Source: Adineta vaga
Lineage: Eukaryota > Rotifera
DNA length: 64,000 nucleotides
Reading direction: 5' to 3'
Assembly: GCA_021613535.1 (NCBI GenBank)
Contig: CP075494.1
Location: 14,384,001 to 14,448,000, forward strand
Positions 36,101-48,500 of the stretch are shown one piece after another. The notes under the pieces were generated by a model. It did no database searches, was not told where the DNA came from, and was given only the letters and a program-made list of their open reading frames with translations. Both the position numbers and the translations under genes were made by a program. Numbering within the stretch: the stretch's first letter is position 1; each line of letters opens with the position of its first letter.

Positions 36101-39100
36101 AACTTCGTCATTATTTCTTCTTCTATTTAGTTTCAACGTAAGAAAACATTATGTAAAAATGTTCTCTACTGTCCATGGACTGGTATTCCGTGTCTTAATC
36201 TCGTCCGGTAAGTTACTCTCTAATCTTTTCATAAGAATAACCTTCTCTCTTGTATTCATAAAGAACATCGACGGATGAAGAATCTTATTCATCGAATACG
36301 GAATTGATTAGATATGTTGAAGATTATTTCTGGCCACAGATGCAATCATGTACAGTTCGATTGACTTATACACTACGTGATATAGGACGAGAACATAAAC
36401 CAATTGAACGACAATGGATAACAAGTGTAAGATTTTCTTGTCTTGTATTCTAAAGATTAATTCATTTGAATTGTTTTAGTTAAATCTCTTCAATAATAAT
36501 TATTTTCGCAATGCTTTTATAAAAAGTTTGAATTGAATTCATTTTTTTCTCGAATGAATTTGAAAAAATTGATTCTCTTTTTTTTCCAGCTCCGTACAAT
36601 TCATTGATTACATTTACACATATTTCAACAAAACCTTATTCAAAAATCGTTGATTTTATTCTCAATGAACTTCGCAATGCTTTTGAATTGACGTATTTAT
36701 TTGAAAATTATTCTTTAGCTTTATTAGGTAACTTAACATTCGTTTCTCTTTCTGATTTATATTCATTTTATTTGTTCTTTTAGAATCAGTTGATCTTCAT
36801 ACAATATCAAAAATGGTTTTATTCAATTTTTTTAAATGTATATTTCATTATGGACCTGATTTTGCTTTTTCTGTTCGTAGAAAAATCAAATTGATATTAA
36901 TGATTTGAAAAGAATTTGTTTTATTCTCTAGGTGACATTAACATATAATAGTAATAAAACTCAACAAGAATCAGAGAAAACATTTGATCTACTCTTTTCA
37001 ACAATCAAACCAACATTTTTACCAACATTTCATCATATTTTACATCGAAAATTAATGTTATTTTTAACTCAAACACAATCAGTAAAACAATTCATACGAG
37101 TAAATTTCATTTAAATTGATCATCGTCATTCGTCTTCTTCCTTTTTCTTCAGTTATTACATATGACAGCAATACCGATATCTTCAATTGCTCGATTAAAT
37201 TGTTTCAATCGACCCATAGTTTTTACTAATCAAGTATTTGATTTGAAAAACAAATCGATTGATTTCTATTCGACATTGTTGTAGGGTGGTTGTGCACAAT
37301 CCCTTCTCACACTTGTTCCGTATACTGAATCTCGTTGGCGTTTAAATTTTGGTCAAATTTTTACACTTGATATTCAAATTTGTGGTCCAAATCTCATTCT
37401 TGTTCGCGATGGTTCATTTAGTGTACAAATAAATAATTCTATACCTGATCTTTCTCCAATTCCACGATTAAAAGTAAGATTTTTACCTATGAAAAACAGT
37501 CGAAACTAAGAATCAATTGATGTAACTAGGAATTTTTATCAGCATTTGCTGATGATCATGGTTTAACATTGGAATTTGCTGATATCACTGATGGTTTTCA
37601 TGAAAAAGATTTTGTTTTACCAGATATGCAAATATCTCTTCCACCATCAAGTTCAACAAATAATAATAGTCATGATTCAACATATAATTCACTTATGGAT
37701 ACAACAACACAGCCACCTGTATTTTCACCAATTGATATTTATGGTAAGATTGTATAGAAAGATATTTAATAAAAATGCTTGTTTTTTAGATGTGATATTT
37801 CGAGATTCATTACCTGTTACTTCTTCAACGACGCCATCGAACAATCGAAGGGATAATAATGGTTCGTTTGTTATATTTCATTGAATGTCACGAAAATTTT
37901 ATCGATTTAGGTAATCAACAATCATCCGTTTCATATAATTACAATTATGAATTATTAACTAAACCAAATTATCCAGTATATATGAGTCAACAAACATTTT
38001 TTCGTATGCTTTATACACCTGATGGTCGTCATTGGTCAAGATTAGAATCCTTTCTTGCATCATCGATTCTTATTCGACAATTTGCTAAAGGTGTTACTGA
38101 ACCTTTCGATGCAAATAACATAACTGTAAAAAAAGAATCATGTTTATCTTATGTTCTAATCGATCATCTTTCATTTAGATTCGATCTCTATCAAATGAAC
38201 AAGATACCTATCGAATTGAACATTTATCCCTTCAAATTTCGTTTCTATTCGATAGTTCAACAACTGTTTATCGTATTCATTTCATTTCTCTATTTGATTC
38301 ATCATTATCAACGCAACAACAATCGAATGTATTCTGGTCACCCGATGAACTTAAATCAATCGAAAGATTTTTCAATGAAACTTTCTTTCCAATCTCACCC
38401 TATACAAATTTAACAACACCATCAATTGATATTCTATCTTTACAAGCATCACAGAATTTAAGTACAGCAATGGGTTCATTTCAACGAATGCTTTCATTAA
38501 TTCAACCACGTATATTAAAAGATCTAGTGAAAATAATTGGACTTGAACAAGTATATCTTAATCATTTGACAAAAAAAAAAACAAACGAAAATTTGTATCA
38601 TGAATTTTAGCATCCTGAAAGTCATCATATATGGCGTTCACGTTGGTGTTTAACAATTCCGCAAGGTTGTGGTTTTTCACAAGTTGGTCAACCTGGCATT
38701 TACTATCATTCTAGTCGATCGTCGTTTCTTTTTATTGTAAAAACTTATTAGTACGATAAAATTTCATTACTTTTTTTAAAATTTTTCTAGTTTCAATTTA
38801 CGTATCGTCTCAATCAAAATGATACTTCACTCATTAGTAATCAACAGACATCCACATTTGTTGTTCCCTTATTACATGACACTATCAATAATCAAACAAC
38901 TCTATGGGATGGTTCAAGTAAACATCCAACTGTCGGACATGAGCTTAAATATCAAACAATAACAAAACTTTTGACTGCATTAAAAGAAACACTCGATAAA
39001 AGTAACTTTCTTTCTATCAGCTTTTCATTTTGTAAATTTTCTATTTTAGATGAATGTTCATTATATCCAACAATGCTTGAATTAATAACTCGTTTGCAAG

Positions 39101-39129
39101 TTCCATCAACATCGAATAATTCTTCTTGA
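33141..39129 (+). CDS. MED14: Mediator subunit 14 (MED14), many exons
   Basis: Backbone subunit of the Mediator complex linking activators to RNA polymerase II. The start is at 33141 (MSVDPLTGGNN). The N-terminal MED14 domain is clear over the first exons: LLEAAVQKTYHELYTMAD, then ERKIELIKFACRARQLFIRILAIVKW and LAREKLLGARVPNFPV, followed by LTLGTVNFLPKRI. Later parts diverge, as is usual for the family, but stay open through short introns to VPSTSNNSS and the TGA at 39129. The region near 35650-35720 is Ser/Thr-rich low complexity. Exon borders in the middle were only partly traced. No lesion was evident, though one could be missed there. Confidence 0.88.
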
Positions 39130-39335
39130 TAATCATTCTTCTTCTTCTTTTTTCCTCTAATAATAACTATGATATTTCATGTGAGATGTTTTCATCGATA
39201 TAAATAACACAAAAAAAAACACGATGTTAAATAAAATTTTCCGTCGTTGAATGTTTCATTTGTCTTTTATACAGAGATGATTTCTAATATACATATTCCT
39301 TACTAACAAAAGTTTAGTTTGTTTTTCTTCTATAT

Positions 39336-41505
39336 ATGATTTTTATTTTAACACGATTACGTGTAAATCAAATCTTGATACGAACATCAATTCTTACTCG
39401 TAGATTATCTTCCGTCGAAATCGACGACGATTATTCACTATCAACAATTATGACAGATACGGTTCAAATTAAAGAAGGCAAAGCAAATATTCGTTTACCA
39501 GAAGGTGCAGTTTTTTATAATCCAGCTCAAGTCTTCAATCGAGATTTGAGTATTGCTTGTCTTCGTGTGGTATCGAAAACTCATTATGAAAATGAATGTA
39601 AGAAAATTCGAAAGAATGATCCAAATGCTAGTTGTATTCCATTTGAGCAATTATCTCCGGGTGTAAGACAAGAGAATGGCTTGAAAATTGCTGAAGCTTT
39701 ATCAGCAACGGGTCTTCGATCGATTCGATATGCAAAAGAAATTCCAGGTACGAAGCTGAATTAACTGATTAAATGAATTACATTTCGTACGTTAAGGTAT
39801 TGATACAATTTATGCAAATGATATCGATGCTGGAGCTGTTGAAGCAATAAAACATAATGTTGAAACAAATGATGTAAAAAATCTTGTACAAGCAAGTCAC
39901 GATGATGCTATGAATTTATTATATAGTCATCGAAAGAATGATGATCAATTTCATGTAGTGGATTTAGATCCATACGGTACACCAGGACAATTTCTTGGTA
40001 AATAGGTGTTTTGTATCAGTGAATATAAACTTATCTTGTTTTTATCATACAGATGGAGCCGTACAATGTGTTAAAAAGAATGGTGTTTTGTGTATCACTG
40101 GTAAGTGAATAGATTCGTTCGGAAAATGTTCTATTTTCGTGTATTTATTTAGCAACTGATATGGCATCATTATGTGGAAATAATCCTCATAGGTAAGTCT
40201 TACTTTGCAGAACAAAGGATTGGAATGAATTTGTTTTTTTTATGAAAAGTTGTTATTCAAAGTACGGATCGATCCCATTACATCAACCATTCTGCCATGA
40301 ATTTGCTTTGCGTATGATCCTTTATTCATTACATTTGCAAGCTGCTCGTTATGATCGAATTATTGAACCATTATTATGTATGTCAATTGATTTTTATGTT
40401 CGTCTTTTCGTACGTATTAGTTATGGATCTGCTAAAGCTCAAAGTCAATTAGGTTTGAAATCATTTTCATTATACAACTTCTATTCGAACGCATATAATA
40501 CTTTAGGTGATATTGCAACAGTATATAATTGTACTTATTGTACATCATTTTTCTTTCAACCATATGGACAAGCATCTCTCGATGAACGAGGTAATGCAAA
40601 GTTTAAATATGCACATGGACCATCTGTAGGTACCACTTGTTCACATTGTGGATCGAAGTAAGTTCATTATGATTGTGAAACATCTATTTTGTATATCAAA
40701 ATTTAAGTATGCGAGTTGGTGGACCTATTTGGCTTGGACCATTATTTGATCATTCTTTTGTAACTGAACTCATAACATCTATAGAACAAGCACCCGATGA
40801 TAGGTGATGTAATAAATGGAGAAATGCTTGATCTATTGGAGAACTGATTTTAATCTACTTTCAGTTATGCATATCGTGATCGTATGTTAAGTATGTTATA
40901 TGTTGTTAAAGAAGAATTACCTAATCCATTATATTTTGATAATGCAAAACTTGCTCGAATAATGCTTACACAAATGCCACAAAATAAAGTTCTTCGGTAA
41001 GAATTTTCATTCTTTGAAAGTTATTGTTCAATGTTCTTTTAGATCAGCGATCTTGAATGCTGGCTATCATGTATCATCTACTCATGCGCGTCAAGATGCA
41101 ATCAAAACAGATGCACCACATGAAGTTATTTGGGATATAATGCGAGCATTTGGTCAACAGTCTCCGACGAAACGTGCCTTAGTTGAAAGATTGAATACAG
41201 ATTCACCTTACTATCGTATGTTTACCAAACCATCGACGATTCAAGTCGATTTTACTGAACATCCCGATTGGGAATCCGAAGCGAGGAAAAATAAACTAAT
41301 TCGTTTCATGGGTAATCCACATGCAAGATGGGGTCCATTGGGCAAAGCAGTAACGAAGAAAAAACGATCAAGTGATGAAATAGATTCAGGAAAAGACAAA
41401 AAACAAGTGAGAAATCTTTTAAATACGCAATCTATTGTATTTATTGTGTTCTTTTAGATAAAATCTGATGAAGGTGATGATTCATCACCGGAAGAAACTT
41501 TGTGA
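39336..41505 (+). CDS. TRMT1: tRNA (guanine26-N2)-dimethyltransferase (TRMT1)
   Basis: Dimethylates G26 of tRNAs using S-adenosylmethionine. About nine exons. The first 38 residues (MIFILTRLRVNQILIRTSIL then TRRLSS) are a basic, hydroxylated, acid-free presequence typical of mitochondrial import. A second ATG at 39450 (MTDTVQIKEG) would give a cytosolic or nuclear form. Catalytic-domain landmarks are AEALSATGLRSIRYAKEI, VVDLDPYGTPGQF near 39955 and TATDMASLCG. After an intron comes CYSKYGSIPL. A Cys4 zinc module is visible (CTYC ... CSHC) near 40530-40655. The C-terminus is basic then acidic and ends DSSPEETL. It appears intact. Confidence 0.95.
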
Positions 41506-42087
41506 TAATTTCTCTGTTTATGTGTAAAAGCTACTAAGAAAAATAAATCCGTTAAATAAAATCAGATCATATACTATATAACTGTGATGGAATAAATTCT
41601 AAAATATGAAATTTAGTAGAAGATATGCAAAGAATTCTTTCAATGATTAAGCAATCGATCATATCGATATACACAATAAGTTTTCTTCTTATTAAAACAA
41701 GAAAATGATATATTTTTCTCTGAAGAAAAGAAAACAGCTGTTTGAAACTTGATGATGAGTCAATTAATGTCATCCTATTGGTTTTTAAACGTAAAAGAAT
41801 TGACCAGTGAGAATATTATCGATTAAATATAGTTTAATTGATATATTTTAATTAAAAATTTTCATACAAGTCTATATAATTATGTAGAAACATAATTTAC
41901 GATAGAGAAAAGTTTTCACTACAAAAAATCTATTTGAATCCTCCTCATTTGCACCAATCCATCAAATACACTAATGTCCGACCAATCAGATGTTTTGGAT
42001 AAATCGTGTGTCACGACCCTGTTCAAAATTGCGAAATTGGTGCTTTTCGAAAAAAAACAGATATCAGATTCATCGTTTTGAAAAAAA
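41506..42087. other. Intergenic and RPL19 upstream region
   Basis: About 580 bp with no supported coding frame. The last 100 bp should hold the RPL19 promoter and 5' UTR. Confidence 0.45.
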
Positions 42088-43333
42088 ATGAGGTAGAAAA
42101 TTGCATTAAAAAGTTTTATTTAATTAATTTTCTTTCCAAATTATCTTTGAATATTAGTTCGCTCCGAGTACAAAAGCGGCTCGCTTCAACCATCTTACGA
42201 TGTGGTAACAAAAAAATCTGGCTTGATCCCAACGAAGCCAACGAAATTTCTAATGCCAACACTCGTAAGTTTGTGTGTGTTTAGTTTGTATTCAATTTAA
42301 ACTTTTGGCCCTTTCACAATCATCGATTTTTGATGTAATAAATTCTATTACGTAAATAACATCAATCGATACACAGGAAGGGAAGATTGTAAATTATCAA
42401 ATTTATTTGTCTCTTTTTGTTATTGATTTTTGTATTTAATCAGTAATTGGCAAAGATTTGAACAAGAATGATAGTTGAGATTGACTTTTTTAACTTAATT
42501 TCATTTCTATTCAGGTCAAAGTGTACGTAAATTGATTAAAGATGGTTTAATTATCAAAAAACCAGTGGCAGTACACTCACGTTTCCGTACACGTAAAAAT
42601 AATGAAGCTCGTCGTAAAGGTCGACACATGGGTCATGGTAAACGAAAGGGTACGGCCAATGCACGTATGCCAACCAAGGTCTGTTGAAAATCTTTGTTGT
42701 TTGTCTGTTTCCATTGATTATTTTCTTTTAAATTCAGATTCTTTGGATCCGTCGTATGCGTGTTTTACGTCGTTTATTGAAAAAATATCGTGCTGCAAAG
42801 AAAATCGATCGTCATTTGTAAGGAAATTTTTTTCCAATAGAAGAATAACATCGATTGAATCCATTTTGGGTTTTTATCCCTCTAGATACCATGAACTCTA
42901 TTTGAAATGCAAAGGTAACGTTTTCAAAAACAAACGTGTATTGATGGAATTTATCCACAAGAAGAAAGCTGAAGTTCAACGTACGAAAATGCTTTCCGAT
43001 CAAGCTGTTGCTCGTCGTGAACGTACAAAGGAAAAACGTACCCGACGTGAACAACGTATTCTTCAAAAACGTACTGAACTTTTGGGTAAAAATCAAGATG
43101 ATGATGATACAAATGTAGCTGTTCAACAAGCTCTCGAACAACAAGCTCAAACAGCTGCTGTTGCACCAGCATCTCAAGCTCAACCAAAAGCATCAAAAAC
43201 AGGTGCTAAACAAGAAAAGAAAGAACAACAACAACAACCAACTGCTAAAACTCAACAACCGGTTAAACAACAACAACCAACTCAACAACAAACACAACCG
43301 GCCAAACAACAAACCCAACCAAAGAAAAAATAA
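42088..43333 (+). CDS. RPL19: Ribosomal protein L19 (eL19) with long C-terminal tail
   Basis: Large-subunit ribosomal protein. There are five coding exons: 42088-42092 (only ATGAG), 42158-42264, 42515-42678, 42738-42817 and 42886-43333, giving 267 residues. The start is chosen because ATGAG|GTAGAA splices to TTAG|TTCG to give [18 protein letters not shown], the family N-terminus. Core motifs are [27 protein letters not shown] and [14 protein letters not shown]. Animal eL19 is about 196 residues; here roughly 70 more follow. They form an Ala/Gln segment and then a Gln/Lys/Pro/Thr-rich tail ending QTQPKKK. The tail is in frame with the conserved exon, so it is translated if the gene is. Intron positions near the start are conserved in character with other animals. 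Confidence 0.95.
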
Positions 43334-43683
43334 AGATATCTTTGAATAGAAAAGACGAGTATTGGACATAATTAAAACATTCAATATGTCTTTTAATCTC
43401 GCTTTTTTTTCATCATTAACGATAAAACATTTTTCTTTGCCGTTTTTTTTGTTATCATCAATAAATAAAAACAAGCAGCCGCATATATACAATAAGAATT
43501 AGAAACAAACGACTATTTTATCTTTTGAAATACACAATTAAAATCAATTCTCTTACTATGAAACTTACTTGCATAGAAAAAAAATCCAGGTTTATCTTAT
43601 CAATCAAGCATTCAATTGATAAAATGAATTCGCGAACAATATAAAAATGATGAAACATTTTCGTTTTTTTCTATTATTCAATA
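43334..43683. other. Short intergenic region, nothing seen
   Basis: 3' UTR of RPL19 and upstream region of the next gene. AT-rich with poly-T runs. Confidence 0.4.
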
Positions 43684-44345
43684 ATGAAGCCGATCTACAT
43701 AGTCTTAGCACTTGTTTCATTCTGTATGATCTGTACAGAAGGTTTTCTTCTATCCAAAGGAAATGGTACATCAACGAAAACAAAAGCACCAAAGAAGGGT
43801 AAGTCTATCATCAGTTTATTCGTATAATTTTCCTTGTTTATGTAGAAAAATGTATGATTGTTAAGGGTAAAGGAAAAAATTTCATAGGTGATATTATTCA
43901 TATTCATAAAGAATTCGCACCAACATTGAAAAAGATTGATAATATTGCTAAACAATGTCATATTAAATTAGCAATAAAAGGTTCCTATGAACAAGTACCA
44001 GATCTATCAAAATCATTGAAATTAACGACAGCCAATGTTGGTAAACGTTTGAAATTTGTTATTATGGATGAAACTGGAAAGAAACTACTTTGTAATAACA
44101 TTTGTCTTGCTAGTAAGTGTTATGATCGCCTCTAAAAATAAATGATTCAATGTTATTTTCATCTTGTAGAAGAAGGTGAAAAAGTGCCTCAAGTTAAATG
44201 TTTAGCGACGAATTTACGTCGAGAAAATTTACGTTTTGAACCTCATAATGAAGTGGGTACACTTGATGATGCGTCTGATGCAAAACCTGGTTTTGCTGAT
44301 TTCGCTCGACGAACACAAGAAGCATGCAAAGGTGTTAAACTTTAA
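43684..44345 (+). CDS. Small secreted protein, possible inactive M15-peptidase-like fold
   Basis: Exons 43684-43798, 43846-44112 and 44170-44345 give 185 residues. A signal peptide (about 1-20) precedes a Lys/Thr-rich stretch. The body has ALKKI-like helix sequence (APTLKKIDNIAKQCHIKLAIKGSYEQ, in pieces), then ANVGKRLKFVIMD, LLCNNICLA and KCLATNLRRENLRF. This order resembles small eukaryotic proteins related to bacterial D-Ala-D-Ala carboxypeptidases (aNHxxGxAxDfxi ... CNxxCL ... LRWGG). The metal-binding His and Asp positions are replaced here. The link is tentative; if right, the protein binds rather than cleaves. Splice borders are strong and the frame is exact. Confidence 0.6.
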
Positions 44346-45517
44346 TTTAGATGATTGATTTAATAGAATTTCTGTAATGAATTAAATAAAATCTATCGAA
44401 AGAATCATGATGATGTCTATTTCATTTATACATGAGATACTTTAATCCCAACATCGAACTTCGAATAGTATTATTACGATGAAATCCAGTTCGATTACTG
44501 AACAGCTTCGATCAGTTAGCAATGATTTCTTGATTATATTTATGCAATGATATAATATGACTAGGAGCAATAAGAACAAATGGCGTTATTTTCCTTTCAG
44601 TCATTGAATAAAAAAGCATTGTTATCTCATTCTTTTTATCATTTGATAGTTTTTGCCCATTCTTTTCCCATTCTAACAACCACGAAACATGTACATTACT
44701 TTTTTTCAATAACAAAAATCTACATACTTAGGTAAAGAAGAAATCTATTCGGTTCTTTGTGCACCCTAACAAAAAGACAAGGACTATGCATACCAGCATC
44801 ACTCTTTTTCATTTATCCTATGATAATAAATAAATATGGACGATTATCTTTTAGAATAACAATGTGTATTCTTGCTTGTATAAGAATCATTTTTTTTTTG
44901 TAATGACGTAAGTAGACCGATACAAAGTCTATCTAGACTGTGCCCTCCTGTACATGCGATAATATTTCGTTGAAATATCATCGGAAGAAGGGAAACTATC
45001 ATAAATTGTTATGAATTCAATGCAGAAAGAAAAACAAGAACGAGAGTCATCGAACCGTAACGTATAATATCTGTTTTTCTTCTTTATATCGAACGATTGA
45101 ATACACACATGGTTTAATTGACTATTCAGGTATTGTAAATACATATATGCGCAGTAAAATTACAGATAATGAAAGCGAAAAATAAAAATCATAGATCAAA
45201 TCGGTAAATGCTATTTTGAGTGATTACTTTTTATATCTAATTTGCATATGTTATGTATAATGTCTAAGGTTTTTGATGACGTATATTCATATGTTTTTTT
45301 TTATCAAATATGATAAACCATGTGATGATACTATTTTATTGTTTTTTCAAAAGAATTTTTCCGATTCTAGTAGTCTTTCTATACGATCATTTTTTTAAAA
45401 TATTTATTCTTTCATGAGTCAAAATAGAATGCACAAATATAAAGTCAAAATCTATTCGTTTTTTTCTACATTCAGATTATTTCTCTAGTCGTAGTTTACT
45501 GACAAGTATCCTTCAAT
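44346..45517. other. 1.2-kb intergenic region, no gene seen
   Basis: AT-rich, no recognisable coding frame, tRNA or repeat array. It lies between the small secreted gene and the nine-PDZ locus. Confidence 0.45.
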
Positions 45518-48500
45518 ATGAATCACTATGAACAATTAATAAATATTCAACCACGTTTATGTATCTTACATAAATGGGCACACTTTGATGGTACAAATTG
45601 TGAAGATTTTCTCGTTATTAAAGTAAAGTTCTTTTGAATATTTTAGGTTATGGAATTCATTTAAGTTGCAATAAACATTCGCTTGGTTTACGTATTGATG
45701 ATATTGAATTGAATAGTCCAGCTGAAAATGGTGGTCTTCTTCGTGGAGATATTGTTCTTGCTGTAAATGGTCATTTTATTGCAAATGATGATTTTTTTGC
45801 TATACTTCTATGTATTGAATTTGCATTGGAACAAGATTCAATACGATTTTTAGTCTTGGATGCAAATAGTGCAGATTTAGCTCAACGTTATCAAATCAAT
45901 ATCGATGAAAATCATGAGAATTGTATGCGAATAGAAACATCTCAAGTTATTGGTACATTCAAGGAATATCCTACTGATCAATGGTCAAGAAATAATCAAA
46001 TAATACCTGAGAATTCGTCAATTACAGGTAATTGAAACGGTACGAATGAAAATTCAATATTTTCCTTCTGATTAGATTCTTCAAATAATGTCAAATCTGA
46101 ATTACGCATGTGTTCAGTTATTCTTCGTTCAACTATTGATACCATTGGTATTTCGATAGAACCAGATAGAGATTTCGGTCATATTATAACTTATGTTCAA
46201 CCTGATTCTCCAGCAGCTCTTGCCGGTCTTGAATGTGATCATCATATTATCTCTCTTAATCACATATCATTAATTCATTTACCTTTCGAAGATGTTCTAT
46301 ATCATCTAAAGAAAAGTCGTCATGAAACTAAACTTGATTTTCTTGTTGCAAAGAAATCTTACTTATTTCAAGTATTACAAACTCATTCATCATCAGTAAA
46401 TACGGAAGGTGAAACAGTTCCATCAGTGAATAGGCTTGCACGAACGAAATCAGCTGCTCTACCAACAATGCAAACATCTGAACAAATTCTTCGGCAACCG
46501 AATGTTGATAATCAACAACGAGAAACAATATCATCATTAAGTGACGAACAATATGATCGACTTTCATTACAAATCTATAGTAATCGATATTCAGCAAAAC
46601 ATAAGAAAAAACAAGGAAAAGTTTTCGATGGTATCGGACCAGCTACAGATCTTCGTATTTCGTGGAGTTTAAAAAGTGAAAAAACAGTTGATTATTCATC
46701 AGTACATTCGGATTTATATAGACGAAGATCAGGTGTTAATGAAGCAAAGAAAGGTGAGAATGCAATGAAAGTTTCGTTCAATTTGTTACAAGTTGGAATG
46801 ACAAATCCATCACCAAAGCAACAAACACGTCGAATTTTAGCTCGTGAGCCAAGTCAAAACTCTTGCGATAATGAAAAACATTCAACTCAATCACCATCAT
46901 TTCTCAAACGACTTCGAAATTCACCAAAAATTTTACCAAGTCCAAGTTCATCATTAAAAAAGAATAGTTTAGTTCATACACCTTCACCATCAATGAAACT
47001 TAAACAAACAATTTCCAATATTCGAAAAGCTATATCTATAGTACCATTACCCATAGAGCGTAATGAAGAACAAGGTTTGTTGATTACTGATTCTCTTTTT
47101 CAAGATTTTCTCTATATTATAGGATGAGAAAGTATGACGCTCATTGCTCGCTTAAAATTGAATAGAATATTACTAACTTTAGAGTTACTCACACTACCCT
47201 AACTAACAAAACAGATTTTGTACTTAGAATTGTTCTGGCAGTATCACAAGGAGAATGAGAAAAAAAAGAATAATTTTAATCGTATACATTTAATTATTTC
47301 AGATTATTCTCACTATTCTCAATTTAAACTCTATCTGAGTAAGTTATTATCTCTGTTTAATGATTACAGATATACACTCTTGAACTAAATGACTGCTACG
47401 AGCTTTGAGTAGATAGAAAAATATGAGTATCATACAGGAATCAATCAGTAATACTGAAGCTGAACTTGTCGAAGATGATGATTATCTATCGATTGCATCA
47501 GAATCATCTTCGGCAACAAATGGAAAAACTTTGAAAAAAGTCTACGATGAATTTGAAACGAACAAAAGCGAAAGATTAGATGATGGTAAAAATAATGAAA
47601 AAGAATTCATTACACCATCGAGCTCGGATGATGATCTACAAACGACCAATGCAGAACAATACAATTTCCAATCACAAGCAAATGACTCATCTGCTTCTAG
47701 AACATTATACATTTCAAATGAACTTGAATTGCAAGAATCTAACTCAAATACAGAAGAAAACCATCCTATATCTTCTGAATATGATCAATCGATTGAGAAT
47801 GTACCTCATTCACGTTCAAGTATTAAACAACGAATTAAAAATCAGTCTACACCAAAATCATCCGTAGACATTTTACACGGTGAGGCGTACAGCTCGAATA
47901 TATTTATATAATCAATCAATGAATCACCTAACAAATAACTGCTTAATTCATCTTGTATTGCTCGACATAATCTCTTCTATGATATCTTTTTAGGTACAAC
48001 ACCGATTTCACAATTACCTGATCATGGTTATGAATTGCATCATATAAAATTAATTCAACCAACTGAAACAGTTCCACTTGGTTTTAAATTAAGTAAACAA
48101 ACCGATTCTTTACAATGTGTTATATCAGGTATTGATCAACAATCGCAAGCTGATCTTGCTGGTGTTCAAGTTGATGATTGGTTAATTGGAATTGAAGATA
48201 AAGATATACGTTCAACAGAATTTTCCGATGTTTCACAATATATTCATCAGAAATTAAATAGTAATGGTTCAATTCATATACTTATCGCACGAAAGAAATC
48301 TCTAGCACCGTCATCAGTGACTACAGACGATCAACGACTATCTAGTATAACAACGTATGATAGACCAAAGGAAACAGATATTCTCTTATCTGTTGGTTTA
48401 TCCAACAAAATCGAAGAGAAACTTGTCAATCAACATGAAAATGAGACATTTAATACATCCGATGAAACAGTTCGTCATATAATTCTAAAAGATGCATTAG

